A stretch of 64,000 nt of DNA from positions 186,001 to 250,000 of the forward strand of contig NZ_JAKOPM010000002.1 of the NCBI RefSeq assembly GCF_022288805.1, in the 5' to 3' direction. Shown here in pieces: positions 57,836 through 64,000 of this stretch. Positions within the stretch are counted from its first letter, which is position 1, and every line of letters begins with the position of its first letter. Origin of the DNA: Corynebacterium yonathiae. Lineage in GTDB: Bacteria > Actinomycetota > Actinomycetes > Mycobacteriales > Mycobacteriaceae. The notes beneath the pieces are model-generated. The model made no database searches, was not told where the DNA came from, and was given only the letters and a program-made list of their open reading frames with translations. The translations under genes were made by a program, and so were the position numbers.

Positions 57836-58162
57836 TCACACCGGCCCAGCTTTCGCCTGGGTAGAGCGTCCGCGGACCACGGCGGTGACAATGACATCGC
57901 GACCAGATTCGGTGCAGGTTTCTAAGGTGGCATCGTTTAGCGCGGCCGTATCGCGCGCGGCGGTGCAGGCGTCCTCACCCGTGGCAAGGGCCCAGGCACC
58001 AGCGACCGCAGCGAGATCGGCCGCCACTTGCGCCTCGTGGCGCGCGGCCACGCGCGAGCCCACTGCCGCGACGAGCAGCAGTAGGCTTACGATGGCGACG
58101 ATGATGCCGGCTGCGGCAATAGTGGCATAGCCTTCCTCGCCTCGGCGGTGCGGCTTATTCAT
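57836..58162 (-). CDS. TadE-like pseudopilin, Rv3654c-type
   Basis: 108 residues. One N-terminal hydrophobic segment (ATIAAAGIIVAIVSLLLLVA) after a charged start with EEGYATI, the pattern of TadE/pseudopilin-like proteins with the cleavage-type Glu motif. The rest is soluble. It is the last gene of the tad operon. The ATG at 58162 overlaps the previous gene's stop by eight bases, so it is coupled; the longer frame adds residues from the neighbour. Role in pilus assembly by position and family. Confidence 0.82.
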   Translation of the reverse strand: MNKPHRRGEEGYATIAAAGIIVAIVSLLLLVAAVGSRVAARHEAQVAADLAAVAGAWALATGEDACTAARDTAALNDATLETCTESGRDVIVTAVVRGRSTQAKAGPV

Positions 58163-58469
58163 TTCCGCCCACTTCGGCGGGAAAGACTGCCTCGGAGCGC
58201 ATGGTTCCAACGGGCGCCTCTACGCTTACCGACGCCCTTACCAGCCCACCGCTTTCCTCCACGCTGATCTGAGCATCCTCGCGCGCCGGATGGTATTCGA
58301 CGCCGATGGCATGCGAACGCGCGGCCGCGCCCGCCATATCTACCGCGGCGATATAGGATGCCAGCGTGGCAATGGCACCCACGATTCCCGCCGCGACCAC
58401 GACCAGGGAGCTTAGAGCCAAGGCGGCCTCGATGGTCACGGAACCATCGTCATCAAATACCCAATGCAT
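58155..58469 (-). CDS. TadE family pilus-assembly protein
   Basis: 104 residues. The start MHWVFDDDGSVTIEAALALS contains the type IV pilin-like GSVTIEAA segment with the conserved Glu at the edge of a hydrophobic helix (LVVVAAGIVGAIATLASYI). TadE proteins are minor pseudopilins processed by the TadV peptidase. I chose the second of two adjacent ATGs because the GGAGG site is then four bases away. No TadV gene is in the window. Confidence 0.86.
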   Translation of the reverse strand: MHWVFDDDGSVTIEAALALSSLVVVAAGIVGAIATLASYIAAVDMAGAAARSHAIGVEYHPAREDAQISVEESGGLVRASVSVEAPVGTMRSEAVFPAEVGGNE

Positions 58470-58524
58470 CATTCCTCCCTTCTGCCGGCAGGATGAGCCC
58501 GCCGGCCTTCATTGGGTCGCGGTG

Positions 58525-58713
58525 CTAGCTTGGGGTATTCGATAGGGCGTCGGTAATGATGCCTTCGATGGCATCCACCACCCCGCCGCCGTTGATGACC
58601 ATGTAGAGCACCCCGGCGAGCGCGGCAGCCGCCAGAGAGCCCATGGCATACTCGATGGTGCTCATACCCTCATCATTGCGAATGAGCTGGGAATACTTAA
58701 TGAGTGCGTGCAT
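58525..58713 (-). CDS. DUF4244 Flp-type pilin
   Basis: 62 residues. The start MHALIKYSQLIRNDEGMSTI carries the prepilin cleavage pattern Gly followed by a hydrophobic stretch with Glu at +5 (EGMSTIEYAM), as in Flp pilins. The helix AMGSLAAAALAGVLYMVI follows. It should be the major pilin, processed and polymerised in the cell envelope. Monocistronic spacing: 24 bases after TadC-like and 55 bases before TadE. Confidence 0.88.
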   Translation of the reverse strand: MHALIKYSQLIRNDEGMSTIEYAMGSLAAAALAGVLYMVINGGGVVDAIEGIITDALSNTPS

Positions 58714-58737
58714 GATTAATGTCCTTTCAAGTGAGGT

Positions 58738-59334
58738 TTAGAGAAGTTGCGCGCCCAAGCTGATGACTACGGGCGCAAGTCCTAGAACGATGAATGCCGG
58801 CAGGAAGCACACCGCCAGCGGGAGGGCGATAAATACTCCTGCGCGCTCCGCCTGGGCCGTGGCATGGGCGGATGCTTCCGCGCGCAAAGAAGTACAGATT
58901 CGGTGACATCCGGTCGCAATGGTGGCGCCGGATTCGCCCGACATGATGACAAGCTGCGCTAAGTCCTCCAGCCCCGCGTGCCCCTTCATGTGACCCCACG
59001 CAGAGTGCGTGAGAACGCCCACACCCAGTAGCGCGGCCACGGTCTCCCACAGGTCCTGCGTCTGAGCATCCGCAGTGCGGGCCACCGCGGTGGCGGCGCC
59101 GTGCGCGGATAGCCCTGCGGCCAGGCAAGCTGCGAAGAGTTCGATGTCGCCGGCTACCGCAAGTGGGTCCAGCGGTGCTGTGGGCTTGAGCTTGCTTATC
59201 AGTCCCCCACGCGCAGTCGGGCCATCGCGCGGGGTCTTGGCGGAGTCTTTGGTAGCGTTCGCAGCTGCTAACCGAGCACTGTGTGGTGGTAGGCCAACGA
59301 GGACCGCGAGGGCGATACAGATAAGCGTGGTCAT
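58738..59334 (-). CDS. TadC-like type II secretion system F protein
   Basis: 198 residues. Membrane segments at the N-terminus (TLICIALAVLVGLP) and C-terminus (ERAGVFIALPLAVCFLPAFI, GLAPVVISLG), with a T2SS-F cytoplasmic core between them (GLEDLAQLVIMSGESGATI). Inner-membrane platform subunit with TadB. The ATG at 59334 overlaps the tadB stop by four bases and has AAGGTGG upstream; the earlier start at 59496 is not supported. Confidence 0.86.
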   Translation of the reverse strand: MTTLICIALAVLVGLPPHSARLAAANATKDSAKTPRDGPTARGGLISKLKPTAPLDPLAVAGDIELFAACLAAGLSAHGAATAVARTADAQTQDLWETVAALLGVGVLTHSAWGHMKGHAGLEDLAQLVIMSGESGATIATGCHRICTSLRAEASAHATAQAERAGVFIALPLAVCFLPAFIVLGLAPVVISLGAQLL

Positions 59335-60119
59335 GCGGCCACCTTCCGAATGATGACACGCGACCAGGCGAATCCACCGCAGGCCAGGGCCACGCCTACT
59401 ACGAGGAGGATGCCGCCCAGTCCGCCGCCGAAAAGGAAGCCCAGCGAGTTGGCGCCCATGGCCCCGCCCATGGCGATGCCGGCTATGGGTAGGCACGCGA
59501 GCACCGTGGCGGTGGCTTGGGGACCTTGCAGGCTAGCGGAGGTGGATTGCTGGTGGCGTCGGGAAGCGTCGAGGCGATTTTGGGCTTGGTCGAGCAAGCT
59601 AGCTACCGCAATACCGTGGTAGGTGGAAAGCTCCAGCAGGTGGCCTAGGCGGGTCAGCTCCGGCAAGGAGGCTTCGTCGTGCGCATCTGTCAGCGCCATA
59701 TGCGGCGGCGCACCGCGGGCTGCGAGGGTGGCGGTCGATTCCAGTGCGGTGATTACCTCGCGCGGGGTCGTGGCTGGTAGGGAGTCCACGCCGCGGGCGA
59801 GCGCTCCGGTCAGGGTCGCCCCGGCACGCAGGTCCGCTGTGACAACGCCCAGGTAGGCTGCCAGCCCCTCGCGGCCGCGCCGCTGCGTGCGCGCGGCCAC
59901 CATGTCTTTGGCGTACCAGGACACGCACCAGGCGATTATGGCGGCGGCGATAGCGATGCTGATGCGACCTACCGAGTAGAAGACCAAGCTGCCGCAAAAC
60001 ACCGCCCCCAAAATGACCACGGAGCTGGTTTGTACCTGGCGCGTGGCCGATGCCAATCGGCCTGCAATCGAGGGTGCGGGTAGAAGCAGCGCGGCGGCCA
60101 GTAAGAGGAAGCTAAGCAT
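59331..60119 (-). CDS. TadB-like type II secretion system F protein
   Basis: 262 residues, an inner-membrane T2SS-F platform protein. Membrane segments at the start (LSFLLLAAALLLPAPSI), in the middle (SSVVILGAVFCGSLVFYSV) and at the end; the F domain includes AYLGVVTADLRAGATLTGAL and LGHLLELSTYHGIAVASLLDQ. Works with TadC and the TadA ATPase to push pilin from the membrane. Overlaps TadA by eight bases, and TadC by four. Confidence 0.88.
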   Translation of the reverse strand: MLSFLLLAAALLLPAPSIAGRLASATRQVQTSSVVILGAVFCGSLVFYSVGRISIAIAAAIIAWCVSWYAKDMVAARTQRRGREGLAAYLGVVTADLRAGATLTGALARGVDSLPATTPREVITALESTATLAARGAPPHMALTDAHDEASLPELTRLGHLLELSTYHGIAVASLLDQAQNRLDASRRHQQSTSASLQGPQATATVLACLPIAGIAMGGAMGANSLGFLFGGGLGGILLVVGVALACGGFAWSRVIIRKVAA

Positions 60120-61290
60120 GGCTTTCCTCCCCGCCGGGCTCGCCTAGAAGTTGTGCGGAGAATTCCGTGAAGCCTTCTGCTGGGCCGTGCTCGGCGCTCC
60201 AGATGATGCGCGGGGTTACTGGGTTTCCCTCGAGTACTCCGATATGGGCGAGGCGGCGGCCCTGCGGAGTGCGTTCCATAGCCAGCACCATGTGCACGGC
60301 CGCGGCTAGTTGCGAGTGCAATGCCGCGCGACCCAGGCCGCCGAGGGCAGCAAGGGCCTCCATGCGGGCGGGAACTTCAAAGAGGGAATTGGCGTGCAGC
60401 GTCCCGGCACCGCCGTCGTGGCCGGTGTTGAGCGCAGCGAGGAGATCCACCACTTCACGTCCACGAATTTCGCCCACCACGATGCGGTCTGGGCGCATGC
60501 GCAGCGCTTGGCAGAGCAATTGTGACATCGTGACTTCACCGCTTCCCTCCGCGTTGGCCCGGCGCGAGACCACGCTGACGCAGTGCGAGTGATGTGGGGA
60601 GAGTTCGGCGGTGTCCTCGATGACAAGGATGCGTTCGCGCTCGGAGACGGTTCCCAACAGCGCGGATAACAAAGTAGTTTTGCCAGAGCCAGTTCCGCCG
60701 ATAACCAGGAATGAGATGCGCTGGTTCACCACGGCGCGCAGTAGCGCAGCGATATCCTCTGACACCGTGCCATTTTCTACTAGCTGAGGCAGAGTGGTTT
60801 GTGCTTGGCGCAGTACGCGCAGGCTCAGGCAGGTTCCGGCCACCGCAGGCGGGCTCAGCAGGGCGTGGACGCGCAGGACAACACCATCGGGGCGGGTAAC
60901 GCGGCCATCAGCAAAAGGCTGTGCATCATCGAGCCGCGTGCCTGAAGCTGCCGCCAGCCGGCTGGCTAGCTGACGGATTTCAGCATCATCACGGAAGGTA
61001 ATGTCGGTGCGCTCGAGCCCGTCACCGCGGTCCATGAATACCGCGTGCGGCCCGTTAACCACGACGTCCGTGACTCCCTCGCGCCCCAGCAGTGCATCGA
61101 GTGGGCCCATACCGGTGGAATCTTGGCGCAGGCGGCGCAGCAGGTCGAGCACCGCGACGTCACTAATCACGCCGGCTTCTTGGCGGATCCGCCGGGCTAG
61201 GGCTGCCGCATCGTGCACCAAGTCGGGTTCGGCGGCGATGATACGCTGCATCTTTTCAAGCACTTCCTGTGTTGCTTGCTGCTCGCTCAT
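60112..61290 (-). CDS. TadA-type secretion ATPase
   Basis: 392 residues, a VirB11/TadA-family ATPase that powers pilus assembly at the inner face of the membrane. Walker A GGTGSGKTTLLSALLG, Asp box VIEDTAELS, Walker B/His box VVGEIRGREVVDLLAALNTGHDGG. The N-terminal domain begins with a helical bundle. Overlaps the Ssd-like gene by four bases and TadB by eight, so the four genes are tightly coupled. Confidence 0.92.
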   Translation of the reverse strand: MSEQQATQEVLEKMQRIIAAEPDLVHDAAALARRIRQEAGVISDVAVLDLLRRLRQDSTGMGPLDALLGREGVTDVVVNGPHAVFMDRGDGLERTDITFRDDAEIRQLASRLAAASGTRLDDAQPFADGRVTRPDGVVLRVHALLSPPAVAGTCLSLRVLRQAQTTLPQLVENGTVSEDIAALLRAVVNQRISFLVIGGTGSGKTTLLSALLGTVSERERILVIEDTAELSPHHSHCVSVVSRRANAEGSGEVTMSQLLCQALRMRPDRIVVGEIRGREVVDLLAALNTGHDGGAGTLHANSLFEVPARMEALAALGGLGRAALHSQLAAAVHMVLAMERTPQGRRLAHIGVLEGNPVTPRIIWSAEHGPAEGFTEFSAQLLGEPGGEESHA

Positions 61291-62354
61291 GCGCCGACCT
61301 CCTCGAGTACCGCGCTTGCGGCCTTACGCAAGGCAGCGGGGAGACGCTGCGGCAGGCCGCCGATTTCCACCGCGCGCGTGAGCCCCCGCAGCGTCGGCAA
61401 TTCTGCCAGCACCGCGCTATGGACGATGCGTTCTACTTCCGCTGCGCTTAACGACGCCCACTGGCGTTGCCGCAGCACCACCACACAACTGCGCCGCGCG
61501 GCATCGAGCTGGACAAGAAGCTGCGCAGCCGCTGCGGCCGACCGCACCTCCGCGGCCACCAAGACAACCACGTGGGTACACGCATCCGGGATGGTCTCTG
61601 GAGTGCAATCCACCACGCATAATCCTTCACCAGCGTGAGCCGCGCCTACCACCCGTGCGAGCAGGTCCTTTTCCAAATGGAAGGGATCCGCGACGGTGCT
61701 GCGCGCGGCAGATAGCACCGCTACCCCATCCGGTGCGCTCGGCAGCGCGCGGTGAAGATCGGCGGCATCGATGCTGCCATCACTTACGGTAAGCTCCGGC
61801 CAACGCGCCCCCGGTTCGGCTTCTACGCCAAGCAGAAGGTCGAGCCCGCCGGAGTGAGGGTGGGCGTCGACAAGCAAGGCGCGGCCATCGGTAGCGCATT
61901 GGGTGCGGGCCAACGCGGCGGCAAAAGTAGAGCTCCCCACGCCGCCGCTCGCGCCAACCACTGCGATGGTGGCGCTACCCGGCCGCGTTTCCTGCGGGGC
62001 GCCCGCCGCGGCAATACTCGCAAGCAGCTCCTTGACCTGGGCGGGAATAATAAAGGCACTCTCCGCGTGGCAGGCCAACGCCGCCTCATAATCAATCGGC
62101 CCGGGATCGGCAGCGAGGAAAAGCACCGGCATAGACGCGGTGTGGGTGCGCTGCGCTGCCGCCACCACGCGAGCCATGAGGGAATCAACTAACACCGCAT
62201 AGGCCCCCGGCAGGCTGCGCGGGATATCGCGGGGATCGGTCACAGTAAGCACATCGTGGCTGGTAGCCGCCGCGGCGTGGACGGCCTCGGCGCGCAGTGC
62301 CTCATCACCAATGGCTACGACAATGGCTGCGGATTCAGGGTGTAATGCGTTCAT
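61287..62354 (-). CDS. ssd: CpaE/TadZ-like septum-site protein (Ssd)
   Basis: 355 residues. An N-terminal receiver-like domain (about 1-125) without a clear phospho-Asp is followed by a MinD/ParA-type P-loop domain: VVGASGGVGSSTFAAAL (deviant Walker A), LVDAHPHSGGLDLLLG and VVDCTPETIP. In M. tuberculosis the Ssd protein is linked to septum placement; in Caulobacter CpaE/TadZ localises the pilus. It is the first gene of the tad operon. Its promoter region holds two DnaA boxes. Confidence 0.87.
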   Translation of the reverse strand: MNALHPESAAIVVAIGDEALRAEAVHAAAATSHDVLTVTDPRDIPRSLPGAYAVLVDSLMARVVAAAQRTHTASMPVLFLAADPGPIDYEAALACHAESAFIIPAQVKELLASIAAAGAPQETRPGSATIAVVGASGGVGSSTFAAALARTQCATDGRALLVDAHPHSGGLDLLLGVEAEPGARWPELTVSDGSIDAADLHRALPSAPDGVAVLSAARSTVADPFHLEKDLLARVVGAAHAGEGLCVVDCTPETIPDACTHVVVLVAAEVRSAAAAAQLLVQLDAARRSCVVVLRQRQWASLSAAEVERIVHSAVLAELPTLRGLTRAVEIGGLPQRLPAALRKAASAVLEEVGA

Positions 62355-62407
62355 GCCTCATAGCCTGAAGCATTCGCGCAACCGCAGTAAGCCACCGCAG
62401 CCAACGC

Positions 62408-62416
62408 TGTGGATAA
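62408..62416 (-). promoter_or_regulatory. Perfect DnaA box 1
   Basis: The plus strand reads TGTGGATAA, the exact complement of the DnaA box TTATCCACA. It lies 54 bases before the ssd start codon. The 458-base ssd-HAD gap (62355-62812) also holds a second perfect box, a near-match, the 6C RNA and a short open frame. Confidence 0.65.
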
Positions 62417-62470
62417 CCCTGCGCCGATCACTACCTAGGCCCGATTTTGTTGCTATTTCAACCAAAATTC

Positions 62471-62479
62471 TGTGGATAA
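62471..62479 (-). promoter_or_regulatory. Perfect DnaA box 2 with a near-match alongside
   Basis: Second exact TGTGGATAA, 63 bases from the first. A near box TTCTCCACA (one mismatch, opposite orientation) follows at 62482-62490. Such a cluster outside oriC is unusual; the gap between boxes is six helical turns. Confidence 0.65.
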
Positions 62480-62496
62480 CTTTCTCCACACGGCGG

Positions 62497-62585
62497 TAGA
62501 TATAGGTGACGGCCCGCGCATCGGGGGGTGTGCGCGCGGGCCGTCAGTAACCCGGCCTCGGGGGGGTGAGCCGGGGCAGGCCGCA
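62497..62585 (-). ncRNA. 6C small RNA
   Basis: Two hairpins on the minus strand, each with a C-rich loop of at least six C: the first has arms CCCGGC/GCCGGG around 62551-62576 with seven C in the loop; the second has perfect 13-bp arms (62507-62519 with 62534-62546) with six C in the loop. This is the defining pattern of the actinobacterial 6C RNA. M. tuberculosis has its 6C RNA (B11) in the same place between ssd and the HAD gene (from memory). The 5' end near 62585 is estimated from a possible -10 box (GATATA). C. glutamicum 6C RNA has been linked to the SOS response. Confidence 0.85.
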
Positions 62586-62665
62586 CGGTATATCGGGGCC
62601 TTGCACGCATTATTATGACATGATCACTACTCAATCACAACAGCTAACAGGAGAATTCCACAGCC

Positions 62666-62820
62666 ATGGCGCTGACCTGCACCGAATGCATGTTCACTAA
62701 GTACCACTCCGCGTGGGTCACCATTCCCTCATCATTGACACGCAAATCACCATTAACGGCAGCCACTTCTACACCACCAAGTACGAAGGGCGGCTAGACT
62801 CGGCAGCAGATCATGACTAA
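62666..62820 (+). pseudogene. Possible short frame-shifted gene upstream of HAD-IB
   Basis: AGGAGA lies 11 bases before an ATG at 62666 that encodes MALTCTECMFTKYHSAW with a CxxC pair. Read through, it becomes Ser/Thr/Pro-rich and stops at 62794. A single added base in the G-run 62715-62717 would join it to a second frame (HHSLIIDTQITINGSHFY and onwards to EGRLDSAADHD, stop 62820), giving about 51 residues. That second frame's stop overlaps the HAD-IB start by eight bases, which suggests coupling. Either a small frameshifted gene or chance; compare with relatives before accepting. Confidence 0.35.
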
Positions 62821-63682
62821 TTCCCGCGAGCCCCATCAGTCCCGCCCCGCTAGCATGACTCGCGCCGGCGGTGACCACGCACGCACCGCGGCGTTTTTCG
62901 ACCTCGATAAAACCATAATCGCTACCTCCTCGGCCTATGCTTTTGGCCGCGAGTTCCTACACAACGGGCTCATCTCCCCAACCGAGGCACTACAGCTCTC
63001 ATTGGCTAAGGCCAGCTATATGTTTTCGGGCCTTTCCAGCGAAGGCATGGATACCACCCGCGATCAACTCACGGCGATGATTACCGGCTGGTCTGTGGAG
63101 GAGGTGCGCGCCATCGCCCGGGAGACCATGCACCAAGTAGTCACCCCCTCTATTTATGCCGAAGCCCGTGAGCTTATTCGCGCCCACCGCGCCGCTGGCG
63201 ATCACGTCGTCATTGTCTCTGCCTCTGCCGCCGTGCTGGTAGACATAATCGCAGAGGAACTCGGCGTCGAGCACGTCATCGCCACGGAATTGGCAGAAGA
63301 GGACGGACTTTTTACCGGCGAGGTGCTCTTTTATTGCAAGGGCCCACATAAGGCGAAGGCGCTGGAGCGCACCGCAACCGCAGAAAACATCGACCTCAGT
63401 GCCAGCTACGCCTATTCGGATTCCGCTACGGATATCCCCATGTTAGAGAAGGTCGGCCACCCCGTTGCAGTCAATCCAGACAAGCACTTACACCGCCACG
63501 CCCTAGCCCACGAGTGGGATATACGTTCCTTTAAGGACCCAGTGCCACTATTGCCCGCTCCGTCTGCCAAGAAAATTGGCATCGGTGCCTCCGTACTGGC
63601 AGGGACCGCGGCGGCTATCGGCGCCGGATTGTGGCTCGCCCAGCACCCAAACCGCTTTGGGCAGCTAAAGCGAGACCCATAG
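62813..63682 (+). CDS. HAD-IB family phosphatase, second copy
   Basis: 289 residues. Nucleophile motif FFDLDKTIIATS (Asp at about residues 30 and 32), the Ser/Thr motif VIVSASAAVLVD, and YSDSATDIPML as the metal-binding end. The C-terminus has a hydrophobic segment (IGIGASVLAGTAAAIGAGLW) so it may be membrane anchored. The tad-6C-HAD order recalls Rv3660c-Rv3661 in M. tuberculosis. The substrate is unknown; it is only distantly similar to the HAD-IB at 1.7 kb, whose motif reads [10 protein letters not shown]. Start ATG at 62813. Confidence 0.88.
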   Translation: MTNSREPHQSRPASMTRAGGDHARTAAFFDLDKTIIATSSAYAFGREFLHNGLISPTEALQLSLAKASYMFSGLSSEGMDTTRDQLTAMITGWSVEEVRAIARETMHQVVTPSIYAEARELIRAHRAAGDHVVIVSASAAVLVDIIAEELGVEHVIATELAEEDGLFTGEVLFYCKGPHKAKALERTATAENIDLSASYAYSDSATDIPMLEKVGHPVAVNPDKHLHRHALAHEWDIRSFKDPVPLLPAPSAKKIGIGASVLAGTAAAIGAGLWLAQHPNRFGQLKRDP

Positions 63683-63690
63683 CGCGCCTT

Positions 63691-64000
63691 CTAGGCCGCT
63701 CTGGCAATCGCGTCGGCTTCTTTGCCGCCGGCGGCCCAAGCGGCGAGGTGTGTAACAAGTGCTTCAGCAGACGCGGTGCGGTAGTTGTCTACCGCGGCGG
63801 CATATTCGCTGCGGTGGCGGGTGAAGTAAACCTCGGGCACAGCGAAACCGCGCGGATCCAAGCCTGTATGCACTGCGGCAAGGCGGGAAGCCACGCGGGC
63901 GACGAGGCCGCTGCGAGGGCCGAAAAACTGGCTGGCAGCAATTTCGGCATGAACCACGCTCGGCAGCAGGAAGTCGAAGGCAGGACCGCTCCCCTGCGCG
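63691..64000 (-). CDS. Conserved hypothetical protein, N-terminus cut by window edge
   Basis: At least 102 residues remain open to the right edge; the part within includes FDFLLPSVVHAEIAASQFFG, NGLVAR-like PRSGLVARVASRLAAVHTGL and GFAVPEVYFTRH. The frame stays open through base 64000 (residues AQGSGPAFDFLL precede the first start-like GTG at 63957), so the true start is outside. It resembles the Rv3662c-type gene that follows the HAD gene in M. tuberculosis (from memory), sometimes called an oxidoreductase or Fic-like. Function unknown. Convergent with HAD-IB with an eight-base gap. Confidence 0.7.
   Translation of the reverse strand, partial: AQGSGPAFDFLLPSVVHAEIAASQFFGPRSGLVARVASRLAAVHTGLDPRGFAVPEVYFTRHRSEYAAAVDNYRTASAEALVTHLAAWAAGGKEADAIARAA

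Overview
The window is a stretch of a Corynebacterium chromosome (high-GC Actinobacteria with a mycomembrane). Supporting signs are a mycoloyltransferase gene, mycothiol genes (mshA and a mycothiol-dependent formaldehyde dehydrogenase), RamB, the SenX3-RegX3 pair, an RmlC-RmlD fusion, an LmeA-type lipoprotein-like protein, the bS22 mini-protein and a 6C-type small RNA. Gene order matches what I recall for two blocks also found in C. glutamicum and M. tuberculosis: hemA to mshA, and holB to the tad locus. The species cannot be fixed from the sequence alone.

Layout. 1-11.6 kb: housekeeping block, mostly on the minus strand: hemA (cut by the left edge), a glutaredoxin-like gene, a HAD-IB phosphatase, bS22, a BldC-like HTH gene, proC, an Ala/Lys-rich membrane protein, ppx, a Cys-rich protein, regX3-senX3, gpmA, mshA. 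11.6-17.2 kb: three tandem acyl-CoA ligases with an ogt-type gene after the first. 17.2-25.1 kb: YihY, luxS, murB, DUF2505, a methyltransferase-like gene, LmeA, then an operon of DUF445, a small helical protein, DUF2516 and a truncated DeoC-like gene. 25.4-32.7 kb: sdhCAB with a small membrane protein, ramB diverging from sdhC, and lpd. 32.8-35.7 kb: a 36-aa peptide gene, a decayed mycoloyltransferase and an intact one. 35.8-46.5 kb: M1 peptidase, DUF222/HNH protein, rmlB-rmlCD-rmlA, MBL hydrolase with mscR, SGNH hydrolase, another acyl ligase, tRNA-Thr(CGT). 46.6-57.8 kb: holB, an adenylate cyclase, DUF418 (frameshifted), a hypothetical membrane protein, topA, dedA, cspA, a Hrq1/MrfA-like helicase. 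57.8-64 kb: a tad (Flp pilus-type) operon headed by an Ssd/CpaE-like gene, an intergenic region with DnaA boxes and a 6C RNA, a second HAD-IB gene and a protein cut by the right edge.

How the genes connect. Envelope building runs through the window: dTDP-rhamnose synthesis for the arabinogalactan linker (rml), murB, mycoloyl transfer, LmeA and several acyl-AMP ligases. Central metabolism is represented by sdh, lpd, gpmA and their regulator RamB. The adenylate cyclase would supply cAMP for GlxR, and a GlxR/CRP-like site lies between sdhC and ramB. Mycothiol is made by MshA and used by the MscR/MBL pair.

Points most worth a second look: the 36-aa peptide gene next to the mycoloyltransferases, the two perfect DnaA boxes between ssd and the 6C RNA, the decaying mycoloyltransferase, the 13-bp hairpin around the M1 peptidase start codon, and the frameshift in DUF418.
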